A stretch of DNA of 64,000 nt from Gigaspora margarita (taxonomy: Eukaryota > Glomeromycota > Glomeromycetes > Diversisporales > Gigasporaceae), in contig WTPW01000452.1 of the NCBI GenBank assembly GCA_009809945.1, positions 59,275-123,274 on the forward strand, given 5' to 3'. The notes under the pieces are model-generated. The model saw only the letters and a program-made list of their open reading frames with translations. It was not told the DNA's origin and searched no databases. A program made the translations under genes and the position numbers. Each line of letters begins with the position of its first letter. Position 1 is the stretch's first letter. This document shows positions 10,724 to 23,290 of the stretch, one piece after another.

Positions 10724-11944
10724 GTCATTGACGATTGACGAAACCATATCGTCAAGTGACTTCCAAATGACGAATTGACGATTGACTAATCCTAAACCTA
10801 TTGCGAGTGACGAAACCTATGACGATTGACGAAACCTAAGCAATTGCTGGGCTGAAGATCACTTCCGATCTCAAAGTTGTACATCGGAGCCAATATAATT
10901 TCAGAATTTTGTGTAAAAAGCAAATGTAAAAACAATAAACAATGCGAAATTATTACAGTTGTTTTGAAAATAATGGACACGTGATAAATTTTGTGATGGT
11001 CATTGTAATAAAAAATGTAGTTCGATAACAAACTTTTCTGATAGTACAAAGTATAATGCGATTTATACTATAAATGTTTAAAATATTTAAATAAAGATTT
11101 ATTAAAGGATTAAAACTAATTTATTAAATTAAAAAAAGAATTATTTTTCATTCCCCCAAAATTTTTGAATTTTTTTTAAATTTTGAGTGACAAAATTTTG
11201 ACAACTACCATATCAATTTTAATCAACTTTTTTATTTGAATTCTACATATTCATAGAATTTAAGTAATAAACAAATATATCAAATTTGGTTTGATGGTTG
11301 TTGAGATACTATTTCTCAAACTTTTAAAAAATTCAAACTGACTAACAAAATAGAGGTTTCATCAAATTTTTTTTAGACTTTTTTTGTGATATAGCAACAC
11401 TGGTAATGATTAACAGTGGTAATAAATAGCAAATCTTATTATTTTTAAGGGTAGAGTACAGTGTCAATCATTTTCATATAAAATCAATGTACAAAAAAAA
11501 TTTATATGGGTATCACAAAAATGCCATATATAAAAATCTTTTAAATTGCGATCAATTTTAACCAAAAATTTGTGGCGCATTGATCAAATCCTTCTTTTTA
11601 TAGCAGTAAAACTTTAAATACTAGTACTATTTAAAAAGACCTACATGTATATATTATAAAGTTTTCTGTAGTAACTCCAAATTCTCTGTAGTTACACAAA
11701 ATCAGTGATTCTGATTGGTTTATATCATATGATTTTTGGGATCAATTTGTAATACCCAATCCTTAAACATATGTTTCTCAGTAAGGATCTAACTGATTTT
11801 AATGATTTTACTACTATTAGAATCAGAAAAACCTATTCTACAACTTTTTTTAGAAATTTAAAGTAGTTAACTTAATATATTTTTTTAATTTTAAAAAGAA
11901 AAAAATTTTACAATTTGTTTTATATATAATTTGCAAATAGTATA
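10724..11944. other. AT-rich intergenic DNA with one palindromic repeat copy
   Basis: A 'gacgattgacgaa' short tandem lies at 10728-10835. A palindromic module at about 11199-11360 has a same-strand relative at 12245-12420 and weaker relatives at 57910-58340 and 58690-58880; shared words are 'tttatttgaattct' and 'tagaatttaa'. No gene seen. Confidence 0.5.
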
Positions 11945-11952
11945 CTCTACCC

Positions 11953-12231
11953 CAGTGTTGTCACGGGGCAGCTTTGGACAACGATTTGGACAATTTTGGA
12001 CAATTTTGAACAATTAAATAAAGTAAAATTACTTAAAATTTTATTAAGTTAACCTATTTTAATTTTAACTAGAATGTGTTCAGCACATAAAAAAATATAT
12101 AGTATATATTTTTTAGATAGATTTATTAATTATTAAAGCCTGGACAAGCTTTGGACAATCTTGGACGTTTGGACAATTTTGGATATGGACAAGCCAAAAA
12201 AGGCTGTAGACAGCCAAAACGTACAACACTG
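11953..12231. mobile_element. hAT-like non-autonomous element (CAGTGTT family, 279 bases)
   Basis: Ends CAGTGTTGTCACGG and, inverted, CAGTGTTGTACG. Perfect 8-base duplication ctctaccc at 11945-11952 and 12232-12239. The inside is made largely of 'ttggacaatttt' repeats; no coding capacity. Confidence 0.88.
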
Positions 12232-12579
12232 CTCTACCCTTAAGCTATAATATCTCAACATTTACTATGCCAAATTTGATAAACTTTTTTTATTTGAATT
12301 TTAAAAATTCATAGAATTTAAATAAAAAAGCTTATCAAAATTGATTTGATGGTTATCAAGATATCATTGCTCAAAGTTTAAAAAAAATTATAACATAGCC
12401 TTATTTTGATAGATGAGGACCCCAGACATCTCTCATAGAGGTCATAACTAATCTGCATGAATTTAGGCATTTTTGCTACCCCTAAAATCAAGTAAATTTG
12501 CTAAAAATTAGATTATTACATATAAATTTTATAGTAATTTGCTAAAAACTAAATTATCACATCTATTTTTATAAATCAA

Positions 12580-12785
12580 AATAATATATGTATTTTTGAA
12601 TGCTGAACAAATTTTCTTAGAGCACTTTGTTAGAATCAATTAGTAAAATTTTGAGAATAATAGAATTCTTTGTATTTTTATTAATAAAATTATATAAAAT
12701 ATTATAATTAACAAAATTTTACTAATTGATTCTAATAATGTGCTCTAAGGAAACTTGTTCAGCATATAAAAATACATTATTCTGG
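12580..12785. mobile_element. Foldback MITE, ~200 bases
   Basis: Inverted arms share 'atgctgaacaa', 'cttagagcac' and 'agaatcaattagtaaaattt' around an AT-only loop. The flanking duplication is not clear. Confidence 0.6.
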
Positions 12786-14891
12786 CATATTTACTTTTAT
12801 ACTTCTTGAAAATTTAAAAGATGATGCTTAATTTTGGATTTTTTGATCAAAAAATCCAAAANTGGAGTTGGTAATTCTAAATTCTCCATGGAGTTAAAAT
12901 TCTCTTGCAATAGTTTAGCTGACAGAGATAGTGATTTTGTACGTATGTGCATACAAGCATTTATAATCGATCACAATGTACTATTTATGTACTGTACGTC
13001 AGTACGTACTAGGGTTCTGCAAGTAACATGCCGGGCATGATTGGTATTATGCCAGGCACTGTTGCACTATGCAGTCATTGATGATTATTCACATGGATAC
13101 TGTTTTTATGACTCGGCCGAAGGTCACGTAATAATACAGCATCTGCTGTGAAAAAGAAATTATCAACCTCCATTTGACCAATAATACGCTTATCCGACAT
13201 GTCATCGTTTAAGTTATTCGGCCAACTCCTAATACGAATACACAAAACTTTCATTCACCACTTAAAAAGGTGAATGAAATTTTGAGTATTGTATTATGAA
13301 GTGACCGAATAACTTACGCAAAAATTGTTCGAGACATGTCGGATAAATCGTATTATTAATTAAAGAAATTCAATTTTGCCCCGTTCATCTTGCCATATAT
13401 GAAAATGCGGTGTAATAGTTAAATGTGTATGCGAACTAGATTGTATCGATTTTTGGATTAAATCGTTCAATTTTTGTAGCTTGTGTTGCCTTTAAGCGTG
13501 AGTTCTGCAGTCAAAATTTCCTTGCAATTCCGAGAAAGGAAAAATCTCATCCACCCATTTTTATAAGATTTATATTTGATATTGAAATTGATATTGATAT
13601 TGATATTGATATTATATTGATATTGATATTGAAATTGTATAGTTATAGCTATCGTCCTCATTACGCATTAGTGTTAGTTGTTAATTAGTTAAAAAATAAA
13701 AAAAATTCGATACAACATAATTAACTTTTTAATTATATTTGCAAGTATACGTTAGCAATTCTAATTTTTGTTTTTTTCTTATCGGATTTTTTACTGGACA
13801 GATTAAATGATAATCAATGATCGTCAAAGCCATAAATAAATTGATCGTAGCGAGAGTTTGATAATCATTTCTGTATTTGTATTACAATCATATGACCAAG
13901 GGCCATAATCGACATCAATCTTCTAGAACACTCAACAAAATCATGAGGGCACATAGTTCTAAAACATAATATGAGATAGTACTATTGTAATCTAATATTG
14001 TGAAGATTAACATTTAGCAAAACGATTTAATTATGTCATTTCAAATCAGCTTTTGACCCGAAACATGAGCAAAAATCTTTGAAAACCAATTCGTTCTTCA
14101 ATAATTTCCATTCATGTAAAAATTTTTAATAAAAAATGTTGTTACTATACCAGGAACAGAGTGATATGTAATATTATGAAGTATATGGTTACTATGGCAT
14201 TTTTAATGCCATACATCTGCAAAAATCTCATAACTAATTGAACAATGCATTAAGCATGGTAAAAATGTGAATTTCTACACTTAATCATCACGATATGCAT
14301 CACATAGTACTATATTTATCTATTCTATGATAGTTGTTTAACCAAATATCACTTTAACAGGTTTCTTGTCTTGATTAAAGTACATGATGATCACTATAAA
14401 AAAGTCTTTTTTTTTATTATTGTCTTTCGGAATTGCACTAACTAAATATGTTATAAACATATTATGTGTCGCATCGGTATTTAATGTAGATAGATACAAA
14501 TAGTGATTGAGGAAATTTTTAATATATAGATAATTGTATATCCAGTATCTACGAGCTTGACAGAGCAATCACACATCATGATCGCAGCTGTCGCAGCATA
14601 TGATCGATTGGTTAATTATTGTAGCAGATCATGAAATCCAGGTTAAAATAAAATTATAGTATAAAACTCGAAAACTATATTTTTGGGGTGCATTTTTTAA
14701 GGTTAGGGGTTTAGAGTTAGGGTTAGTTTTAAAAAAAATTTTAATAAGTTGGTTTTAGAAGGCTAGCAGGTTAATTAAAAAATGTAGATTTCATTAGGAT
14801 TTGTGACAATTATTAATTAACCAAACAAGGACAAACCATTTCTAAATTTAGATATATCATATGATCATGGGACTTATTTTCAGTATAAAGT
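12786..14891. other. AT-rich intergenic DNA, no gene seen
   Basis: Holds the hairpin at 13179-13358, a GATATT microsatellite at about 13570-13637, an ACCAGGAAC motif near 14151 and a short TTAGGG-like tract at 14701-14726. One undetermined base is at 12862. Confidence 0.5.
13179..13358. mobile_element. Foldback MITE, ~180 bases
   Basis: Arms share 'aataatacg', 'atccgacatgtc', 'aagttattcgg' and 'ttcattcaccacttaaa' around a very short loop. No coding capacity; the target duplication is uncertain. Confidence 0.65.
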
Positions 14892-14900
14892 GTTTATTGG

Positions 14901-15452
14901 AACTCATACAGGGGCACCCAAAATTCTGGGTCAGAATCAGTGTATAAAATAGTATGATAAAAATTTGGATCTACCATTTTTTATATTGCATATATCAGTA
15001 TTTTAAAATTGGCCAGTGCAACAAATAGTGCATGATCCAGAATTTTTTGAAGTAACCAGTGCATATTGACAAGATAGATTCTCACATACTGCTAACTAAG
15101 TTTGCTATGCAAATTAACTACAAATACTTATTTATATAAAAAGTTTTTGCAGAGTTTTTTTTTTTGAACTGGTATTTTTTTTATATAACAGGTGCATGTA
15201 CTGGTAAACTAAAATTTCTATTTTAAATACTGGTTGGAATACTTCATAATGCATCAGAATCATGGTCAGCTGGATCGGAATTGATCAATTTTGCCCCAAG
15301 ATCATAAAAAATTTTACTAATAAATCATATCCATTAAGTAAGAAATGCCCAGCTGATAATTTTGCTATAGAACAAGTTAACAATGTGGGCTAAATGCTAA
15401 CCTAGATCTGATACATCTGACCCAAAATTTTAGGGGCCCTTCTGTAAAATTC
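14901..15452. mobile_element. MULE-like MITE, AACTCATACAGGGG end, copy (a), with a nested element
   Basis: Flanked by tttattgg (gtttattgg 14892-14900 and atttattgg 15453-15461, 8 of 9 identical). The left end AACTCATACAGGGGCACCC and the right end with CTGTAAAATTCA match the copies at 44920-50195 and 50426-50679, which have 9-11 base duplications. That size suggests MULE-type mobilisation. The copy is split by a hAT-like insertion at 14938-15232. Confidence 0.75.
14938..15232. mobile_element. hAT-like element (CAGTGTT-related, 295 bases) nested in the MITE
   Basis: Ends CAGTGTATAAAATAG and, inverted, CAGTATTTAAAATAG. An 8-base duplication with two differences flanks it: gtcagaat (14930-14937) and gttggaat (15233-15240). 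Its removal restores continuity with the other copies of the host MITE. Confidence 0.7.
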
Positions 15453-15461
15453 ATTTATTGG

Positions 15462-17350
15462 TAAGATGAAAAAAATTTTAAAGTTTGAGCAAGGCTGAGC
15501 AAAGTGAGACCATAAGATATACCATAGAATTAAATTTATTTGATTAAAGGTTGAATTATATCTATTATAAAATCGTCTTATTGAAATTCTGCAATTAGCT
15601 AAACCATATAATGATCTTCAAATTTTCTTGTATAAATCTCAAATTATTCCTAACATAGTCATGCTTGGTGTCAACAAAATCTTGCTCTTGAATGGGTATA
15701 TGATTTCACATACTCAATGAATTCTGAATTTATGTTAATTTTTAATTAACATGTGTTATTACTTGATTTTTGTAAAATGACCCAGGCATGAGACCGCAGC
15801 AACATAATAAACTACTAAATAATTATGTATTATATAATTATTAATAACAACAATAAAAATTGTGCATTTTATCAATAACAATAATAGTAATTGATCTTTT
15901 TTATTGATGTTTATGGATAGTTCTTTATTGATCATGCTTCAATTTTTTTTATCATTTATTCATTATATTCGAATCAATCTTTATCGCCATGTATTGCATA
16001 TTTTTTTCTTCAACTCTTTGTTGATTCACAAGGATATGGCTTTGTGACTTGCTATAAAGAATGTCTAAATATACTAAAAAATTCTGATCCTCAGTGTAAC
16101 TCAAAATTCAAGCAAATACCTTTAAGGTTCTTTGTATTGGCATAACAGAAGAACTGCACATGCTTAAACAAGATAAAAATAAGAATAACTTGGGTTGCAA
16201 GTTTGTTATGTTAAAATTTTATGAAGTAATCTGTACTACCCACTATGCCGAGCATAGAAAACCAGTTTTTTTTTTAAAAAAAATTGTGTAATTATCTTAT
16301 TAAATTTGGATTAGACAAAACACCCAACCAGATTCTTACCATTGTTGAAAAACAAATGCTATAAATGCAAAAATTATTAAAATATATATGAATATTCAAA
16401 TGTATTCTAAAAATTTAGCTAGCATTTAATATTCAGGCAAGCATATACTAATTCATTTTTATTAGCTTTTTATTTATTTATTAATCATATAATTTTTTTA
16501 CATTATTATTATTATTATTATTATTGTTATTTCAAAATTTTTTTTGCTTGCCTTTTTTTAAATGGTTACTGATTCTAAATAACAATTCAAAAATCATGCA
16601 GAACAAGTACATAAACCGTTTGTCATTATTAACTAATTGCCTTAAGATTCATTTATTTAAATATATTAATTCGATTTTATTGAGTTTTTTATTTAGTATT
16701 AATTTAATATCAGATTCACTCGTTTTGATCAACTCACCAATAATTGCTTCACAGGAAACTTAATTCACAGAATTATTTTTAGGCAAGGTTATATTGTAAT
16801 CGATTAATTCATGAACAAATCTGTCTACTTCACCAAAGCTAATTTTGTAGGTAAATTATCTAGTTATTGTTGTTAGAGTTGAGTTTATGTTTAAAGGTGG
16901 TCAATTTATAAAAAAAATTGTTGGTATAGTATATTGAATCAATTGTTTGTAAAATAATCTTTATAATGATTCATTTATTATGTATCGATTGTTTTATTTT
17001 ATTTCAAAAGAATTAACAATATAATTTAGTCCACAATAATAATGAGGTTTAACTCCTTCAGAAATTAATTTATAACAATATTAATTATATTATATAGTTA
17101 ATAAATGCATGACAACCAATATTGGCTTTATTTGGCAAGAAAAAGATCTGAAGAATCATGGTGATTATTTTTACATAACAATTAAAAAAGTATATAGCTT
17201 TGAATTTAATGTGCTAATTTGGGCCACAAAATAACTCAGGATGAGTATGAGATTTAATTCTGTTCACTTTAATGATTGTTTTCAAGAGAATGTATGCATG
17301 ATTTACTATAACCATTTATTGTGGTTTGCAAAATTCTGAATCTACATTGA
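15462..17350. other. AT-rich DNA, no gene seen
   Basis: Long A/T runs and a (TTA)n stretch at about 16501-16523. The frame at 16524-16763 has no domain that I recognise and is compositionally like its surroundings. Confidence 0.5.
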
Positions 17351-17357
17351 TCATTTG

Positions 17358-17725
17358 AATTATGATAATCACTCCATAATTGTAAATAAGATAAATGCTT
17401 CTATTATATCAGAAAATTCTTTAAGAATTGAGTTTGGTTCAATTATTTTAGAGATTGGCCAAGGCTCATTCTCAAAAGATCGTTTGGTGCTTTTAAATGT
17501 AATCAAAGTATTTTATTGTACTACGATCACATTTGCTATGATGAAGTAAAATACTTTGATTACATTTAAGAGCACCAAATGACCTTTTGAGAATGAGCCT
17601 TGACCAATCTCTAAAATAATTGATCCAAACTCAATTTTTAAAGGATTTTATGATATAATAAAATCGCTTATTTTATTTACAATCACAATCAATTGTAGAG
17701 TGATGATCATCACTCAAGCATAATA
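17358..17725. repeat. Inverted repeat of coding-like sequence, arms ~165 bases
   Basis: The right arm (17545-17725) is a nearly complete reverse copy of the left (17358-17525), about 95 percent alike, around a ~20-base loop. The left arm reads through as 64 codons including 'LRIEFGSIILEIGQGSF', unlike the neutral AT sequence around it. It may be a captured gene fragment or a MITE. Protein unrecognised. Confidence 0.6.
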
Positions 17726-17870
17726 ATTCAATAAATTACTAGTTAGAATTATAAATATATAATTCGATAAATATCATTTAATAGAATATTAAAGAAATTA
17801 TCAAGAATTGATATAGTATACTAGCACAACCAGAGCACTTACAATTCTCTACTTATTTGTATTAAAATAA

Positions 17871-18040
17871 GGCCACACAAAATTGATTTTTCATCTTATA
17901 TTACATGGAATCTGAAAACTTGGATTAGTTAGTAGATTTTTTTTCTTTTTTTTTTCTAAAAAAAAAATAATTTACTGTAAATTAATAGAATTATGTTCGC
18001 ATTAAATCTAAGGTTATGCAAGGTTAATTTTTCATTTTGC
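17871..18040 (+). mobile_element. Small repeat with GGCCACACAAAATTGATTTT end (copy 2)
   Basis: Opposite-strand relative of 1290-1441. It begins with GGCC after TAA and ends in 'ttaatttttcattttgcac'. It abuts the 3' end of the LINE. Confidence 0.55.
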
Positions 18041-18064
18041 ACAAGAAATCTGTCTTATTGGAAG

Positions 18065-19265
18065 TAGAAAAATCGCAACAGTAGGGTATCTAGATTTGAT
18101 TATAGATTTGTTCATTAATATCTAGCAAGATTTGAATAATAGTAGTAGATGCAATTTTATAGAAAATATTGAAGCTTTGAATAGATTGGATTATAGGTAT
18201 TGGTATAAGTCTTTTGAGTGTTGTTTCTATATAATATAGATCAGATGAAGGTTGAAAAGTACTAAAGGCTTAATGGTTAGCAAGCCTATGTTCTAATTCT
18301 TGTTGTTCAAGATTTGATAGTTCAAGTTTGGACTTTTGTAGTATATTATAGATAGTATTTTGAAGAATATTGTGTATTAGGAAGGAATTATTGCAGGTAA
18401 GCCAGTAAAAGTAGGAATTAGATTGATTATACTGAAAGCAGTTAGGGTTGTGTAAAGGTATGGGAAGATTTTGTAGTAGTGAAAATTTGATAGTAGTTCA
18501 TTAAGAAGCATTTTATACTTAAAAGCTTTTAGATAGTTAAGTCTGAAATTAGTAATATTGTGTGTAGGTTTTTGGTTATGTTAAAGTATTTCCATGTAGA
18601 ATTCTAGTCTTAGATGAGTAAAGCCTGACCATTCACTATTGCATTTTTGTAAAGACCACATAGCAATAATGTGGGCTTTACAAATATCCTTAATGAGATA
18701 TCTAGTTGGATGTTCTATAGAGAAGTCATTTCACTGCAATATATGGTATTAGTTATAGGTGTTATTATAATTGAGCTATAGAGTTGATAATGAAGTATAG
18801 TAGTTTTTGGCTAGTGAATCTGCTATATTGTTAAATGAATTATCAGAATATGCTTGAACTTTAGTAAAATTAAGTTGAATATTAAGGGATTTGACTATAT
18901 TAAGAAGGGTTGCCATATAGACCAGTAGTTGAATTTGAATTGTTTTGTAGATGCATTGTTTAGAGTAATTAAAGTTTGATATTTGGAGATAATTGATTGA
19001 GAGTCTGTGAAGATATGGACTTGAGAATTGTGTGATACTGTAGTGATTGCTGATAAGATAGCCATTAATTCTGCTTTATAAGAAGATGGCTATAGTTTAA
19101 TTGATGCTGAGAATTGATATAAAACTTGGTTATTCAGAATTTGAACCCAACCTATGCCCATTGAGCAGCAATCAGTGCCAATATCTGTAACTGAGGAATC
19201 AGTATGAAATGTAAAGGAGGACTGTACAGCATTATTAAAAGCAATTTGTTGAAGAGTAGTAGTTG
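18065..19265 (-). pseudogene. LINE RNase H domain and C-terminus
   Basis: Minus strand from 19265: 'FTFHTDSSVTDIG' (first catalytic Asp), 'GIGWVQI', 'SSYKAELMAILSAITT' (catalytic Glu) and 'VHIFTDSQSIIS' (second Asp) form a complete RNase H core. Downstream is a C-terminal tail ending near 18065 ('FKASIFYKIASTTIIQILL...'). One stop separates 'SASIKL' from 'PSSYKAEL', and the tail has more. The enzyme would degrade the RNA strand of the RNA:DNA intermediate. Confidence 0.85.
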
Positions 19266-20667
19266 AGGACCCCGAAGAATACATATATAACTCAGATCCA
19301 GACTCAAAATTTTAATATAACTTTATACACTTAATTTTATTAAAAGCTTTATACAAAATTATCATATAAGTTCAAATTTACTATAAATTATACAATTTTA
19401 GATCTGAGTTTATATACCATATATATTTCTATTCTGAAAATAATCTACCCTTTTGTTTTTAACCAAAAAATCTAAAAACTTGTTTTATCCAAAAATAAGC
19501 TACCCCTGATCGATAATAGTTACTACATAGTAAAGTCCAACTTTTACTATGCAAATCGGTTATAATCACTTAAGTAAACTTGTTCAGAAGATCAAAATAC
19601 ATATGTTTAAAATTTTTATACATATTGGAGAACTTTTTATTATTTGAGTTTTAATTTTTACGTTCATCAAAAAATTAAAAATTTTTTAAAAAATATATAT
19701 GGCAAACATAAAAATTACAAGTAAAATAATAAAAAGTTCTCCGATTTGTATTAAAATTTCAGAGAATATGCATTTTTATATTATGCACATGTTTACTTAA
19801 GCGCATATAATCGATTTACATAGTAAAATTTGGACTTTGTTATGTAGTGATTATTTGTGATCGCTAATAAGCTTTTTGTACAGATATTTTTTAAAAAAAA
19901 TTCTCACGCATATAATCTTGTGCAGACAAGTTTTTTGTGGGAAAAAAAACAAAAAAAATAAAAAATAAATAAAAAAAATAAAAAAGCGATATGCATACCA
20001 AATGTTTCCAAAATAAGCTACCTTTTTTGGACATTTTTTGGACACAAAAAATCTGGGGGTAGATTTTTGGTCAATCGCAAATAGTCATTACATAGTAAAG
20101 TCCTAATTCTACTTTGTAAATCGACTATTATCGCTTAAGTAAACTTATTTGGAAGATAAAAATACATATATGCTGAAATTTTCATCAATATTGAAGCACC
20201 TTTTTTAATAAAATTTTAATTTTACTGTTGACCATAAAAATTAAAAGTCAAATAATAAAAAGTTCTCGGATTTTGATGAAATTTTTAGGATAGGCGTATT
20301 TTGACCTTTCGAACAAGTTTACTTAAGGAACTTTAATCGATTTGGATAGTAAACTTTTGACTTTACTATGTAGTAACTATTATCGATCATGTGGTAGCTT
20401 ATTTTTGGATCAAAGGCGTTTTTACATTTTTGGATTTAAACAAGAGGGTAGCATGTAGTTTATTTTTGGAAATATATAGTATAGTATCGTTATACAAAAT
20501 AAAAATCTAACTTGTTATAAAAGATATCTTTGTTATACAAATAAACACTAACTTTTCGAAAAACTACCTGTTGGTTATACAAATTTAAACATATAACATA
20601 TTAAAAAATTATATAGTAAGTCTATACAAAACTGGATCTCAGTATTACATATATTCTTTGGGGTCCT
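19266..20667. mobile_element. hAT-like non-autonomous element, AGGACCCC ends (1402 bases)
   Basis: Perfect 8-base duplication agtagttg (19258-19265, 20668-20675) in the LINE RNase H region. Ends AGGACCCCGAAGAATACAT and, inverted, AGGACCCCAAAGAATATAT. The inside holds two foldback blocks of the AAATAAGCTACC repeat (about 19430-19890 and 19990-20480). A GGGGTCCTAG end of the same type is at 22537-22548. Confidence 0.88.
19430..20480. repeat. AAATAAGCTACC palindromic repeat, two blocks
   Basis: Each block has inverted arms with 'aaaataagctacc', 'tagttactacatagtaaagt' and 'cttaagtaaacttgtt' around an AT-rich centre. The same module is in 35110-35400 and 42980-43510 and, weakly, near 41380-41590. 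Open frames across it are short and not conserved between copies. Confidence 0.7.
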
Positions 20668-21023
20668 AGTAGTTGCCTGGTTTGGATGAAATATATTAGA
20701 TACTATTTCATTATTAATATTGATTAAAGGTAGTTGAGATATAGTTAATGAATGTTTAACAGCTGTAGAGCAAATTAAATTTATAAGATTTGCATGTAGA
20801 TTAATATATGATGGTGAAGAATATTGACCAAAAAATTGTGTAGAGAATATAATTGGAACTTCAATAGTACAAGTTTGTTGAATTTTTTTAGAGTTTAAAT
20901 AACAATTTGAATAGTATTCAAATTGTATTTCTGGGAATGGATAAAATAAGGTGTGGTTGGTATTAAAGCTAATTTTTTAATGACTAATAGATGCTATTTT
21001 GTTATCCAGATATTTTCTAATTT

Positions 21024-21275
21024 TTCCAATAATAATATGGGCTGCCATCAATAGAAATAAGGCAGATCTACATTTGAAAAAAAATTAATACCTTAACTTT
21101 CATAGCTCATATATCAATGAATTTTAAAGCTATCTTGATGATTTAATATTCAAAAGAAAGCTTAAATCATCAAGATAGCTTTAAAATTCATCGATATATG
21201 AGCTGTGAAAGTTAAGGTATTAATTTTTTTTCAAATGTAGATCTGCCTTATTTCTATTGATGGTAGCCCATATTG
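21024..21275. mobile_element. Foldback MITE (~250 bases) in the LINE
   Basis: Inverted arms of about 110 bases, nearly identical ('atgggctgccatcaatagaa', 'ggcagatctacatttg', 'aattcattgatatatgagct'). Loop of only about 20 bases. The high arm identity suggests recent insertion. Confidence 0.8.
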
Positions 21276-21278
21276 TTA

Positions 21279-21533
21279 GGCTGTTCGAAATTACAATTTC
21301 GTTTAACGTTCTCTCCTCCACCAGCTCTAAGAGCTCCCCCCTAGAATCAAACAGGCCAATCAGAATGCTTATCTCATTTTAGGATTCCAATAAGTCACGT
21401 GCTTATAAGTCAACCAATAATAATACATTTATTTTTTGCAATTTTAATATGTTTGTTTAATTTGACCCCCCTCCCCCCACCATGCTTAAGCTTCTTAAGG
21501 GAACGTTAAACGAAATTATAAATTCAAATTGCC
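21279..21533. mobile_element. PIF/Harbinger-like MITE (255 bases)
   Basis: TTA duplication (21276-21278, 21534-21536). Ends GGCTGTTCGAAATTACAATT and, inverted, GGCAATTTGAATTTATAATT, followed on both sides by identical 'tcgtttaacgttc'. The inside is C-rich on this strand. GG ends with a TTA/TAA target fit PIF/Harbinger. Confidence 0.8.
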
Positions 21534-22261
21534 TTATCTTGGTATGTAAGAAGCCATGGTTTGCACTTTTTTGGAAGATAATCTATATTGTAAGCAAATA
21601 GATTAATACCAGAAGATTGGTAATATGGTAGTAGAGTATAGTAAAGCCCATAGGAAGTAACCTTATCCTCAAAGTATGAGAACCATAATAGTTGTCTACC
21701 TTTTGGAATTTGGTGAAGTCTTGGTGATAGATCTTGCCAGCAGAGTAAAGTGCTATTATCAGTAGTACAAAGCTGTTCTAGATATAGAATTTTGTGATGT
21801 CTAAGCTGTTTTTGAATTGAATGTATTGTGGGTGTTGAATAATAATAGGTTCAATTGGTTGATGTGCATTACTAATAGTTTTTGGGCATATAATTTCTTG
21901 ATTAGCAGTTATTTGCATATTAAGATAAGTGAGAAGTTGAATAATTTTGAAGTTTGTAGTAAATTTATAAGGTCCATCAATAATAGGCTGGGAATGTTAA
22001 AGTATATTTGTAGTTGACTAGAGATTGTTTTGTAATTGTTGTAATCTAATATGTGTAGTTGTTCCTAAAATTGAGGAATCATTAATTCTATTAAGAAAGT
22101 TAGTAATATAGTGTTGAAGTTGAATGTCCTAGAAATTATGGATATTATAAAGATGGTGGTTAAGCATAGTGCTATTAGAAATGGACCATAATAATTGGCT
22201 TTGTGCTTGGCTACTGTTAAATATTTGGCTAAAATTTTAGCACATATTGTACATAGAAGTA

Positions 22262-22545
22262 GGGTTCCTCAAATTCAAATCAAATCAAATATTGGGTCAA
22301 TTTGAATTTGATCAAATCAAATTGATCTTGATTTGAATTTGATTTGATTCAAATATTTGGATTTGAATTTGATTTGAATTTGAATTTTTAATAGTAATTT
22401 TCAATATAGGGTTACTAAAAAAGAAAGGTCTGCAGAAAAAACTTCAAAAATAAGCAAAAAATTACTATAAATGGAAAAGATCTGCATAAAAAACCTCAAA
22501 AATAAGCAAACTCATACCTAACCTATCTATGTATATTTTGGGGTC
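22262..22545. mobile_element. Small insertion with 'caaatcaaatt' repeats, family unclear
   Basis: Interrupts the LINE between RT palm and thumb. It starts 'tagggttcctcaaattcaa', contains repeated 'tttgaatttgattt' and two 'cttcaaaaataagcaa' words, and ends 'ttttggggtccta'. The ends match only roughly, and I found no clean duplication. Confidence 0.45.
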
Positions 22546-23275
22546 CTAGTAAGTGTATAGTTAGTAAAATAAGAGGATATATAATAAATAAGAGGATTAT
22601 AATAAATTCTCCAAGAGAGGAGTTATTGTTTCTCCTTGGTCTATACCATTTTTAACTGAGTAAAAATTGGTTAGCCCAAGATTAATAATAACTCTATTAT
22701 GTCAGTCAAATAAAAGATTAGTAAGTATATTGATAAGTTGAGTAGGCATTTGAATTCTAGCCAAAGATTTATGGAAAAGATCGAAGTTAACAGAGTCATA
22801 AGCTTTGCTCATATTCTGCGATATGAGCCAAAGTTGAGAACTATTACATGATGCATTCTCAATAATATTATTAAGTATATGAATAGGAATTGAAGTACTA
22901 TTGCCCGGAAAAGCAATAAAGTTGTAAGATGATAAAATTTTGTATTGTATAAAAGTATGATTAAGATGATTAGTAAGGAGCTTGATAAAGTTTTTTAAAA
23001 TATTCTAGAAGACTAAGGGCTGTGTCATTAATCACCTGATTATTTTTAATTAGAGGCCTACCCCCTCCCCCCTTTTTAATATAGATTTGGTCAGGTTTCT
23101 ATATATAATTTTAACATTTTTTACCACCTCCTCTCTAAAAAATCACCTGATTTTTGTCACTTTCCTAATGGATCGTGTATTTGAAAGATCACTATCAAAA
23201 ATTGGTTTTTTAGAAATAGGAAAAATTCTTTCTTTTTTCTATTGTTTAGGTATAGACTATTGTATAAGACATTTA
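22546..23275 (-). pseudogene. LINE reverse transcriptase, finger and palm fragment
   Basis: Minus-strand reading gives IFPISKKPIFDSDLSNT (just before a PIF-like MITE), then IPIHILNNIIENASC, 'MSKAYDSVNFDLFHKSL' (palm motif with Asp) and 'VKNGIDQGETITPLL' (the GIDQGExISPLLW block). The sequence breaks off after 'PLL' at the 22262-22545 insertion, and the YxDD block expected next is not seen. Several stops interrupt the frame. Confidence 0.8.
23017..23165. mobile_element. PIF/Harbinger-like MITE (149 bases)
   Basis: TAA duplication (23014-23016, 23166-23168). Ends GGGCTGTGTCATTAATCA and, inverted, GGAAAGTGACAAAAATCA. It splits the RT between 'DLSNT' and the following conserved block. Confidence 0.75.
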
Positions 23276-23290
23276 TTGTCAGGGATGATG

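Larger units (their letters stand above)
20676..22261 (-). pseudogene. LINE connection region fragments
   Basis: Minus-strand fragments include 'SILGTTTHIRLQQLQNNL' (near 22080-22020), 'SNAHQPIEPIIIQHPQYIQF' (near 21880-21815) and text around 'FEDKVTSYGLYYTLLPYYQS' (near 21690-21610). These belong to the stretch between the RT thumb and RNase H of related LINEs. Two MITEs (about 21024-21533) cut it. Confidence 0.6.
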
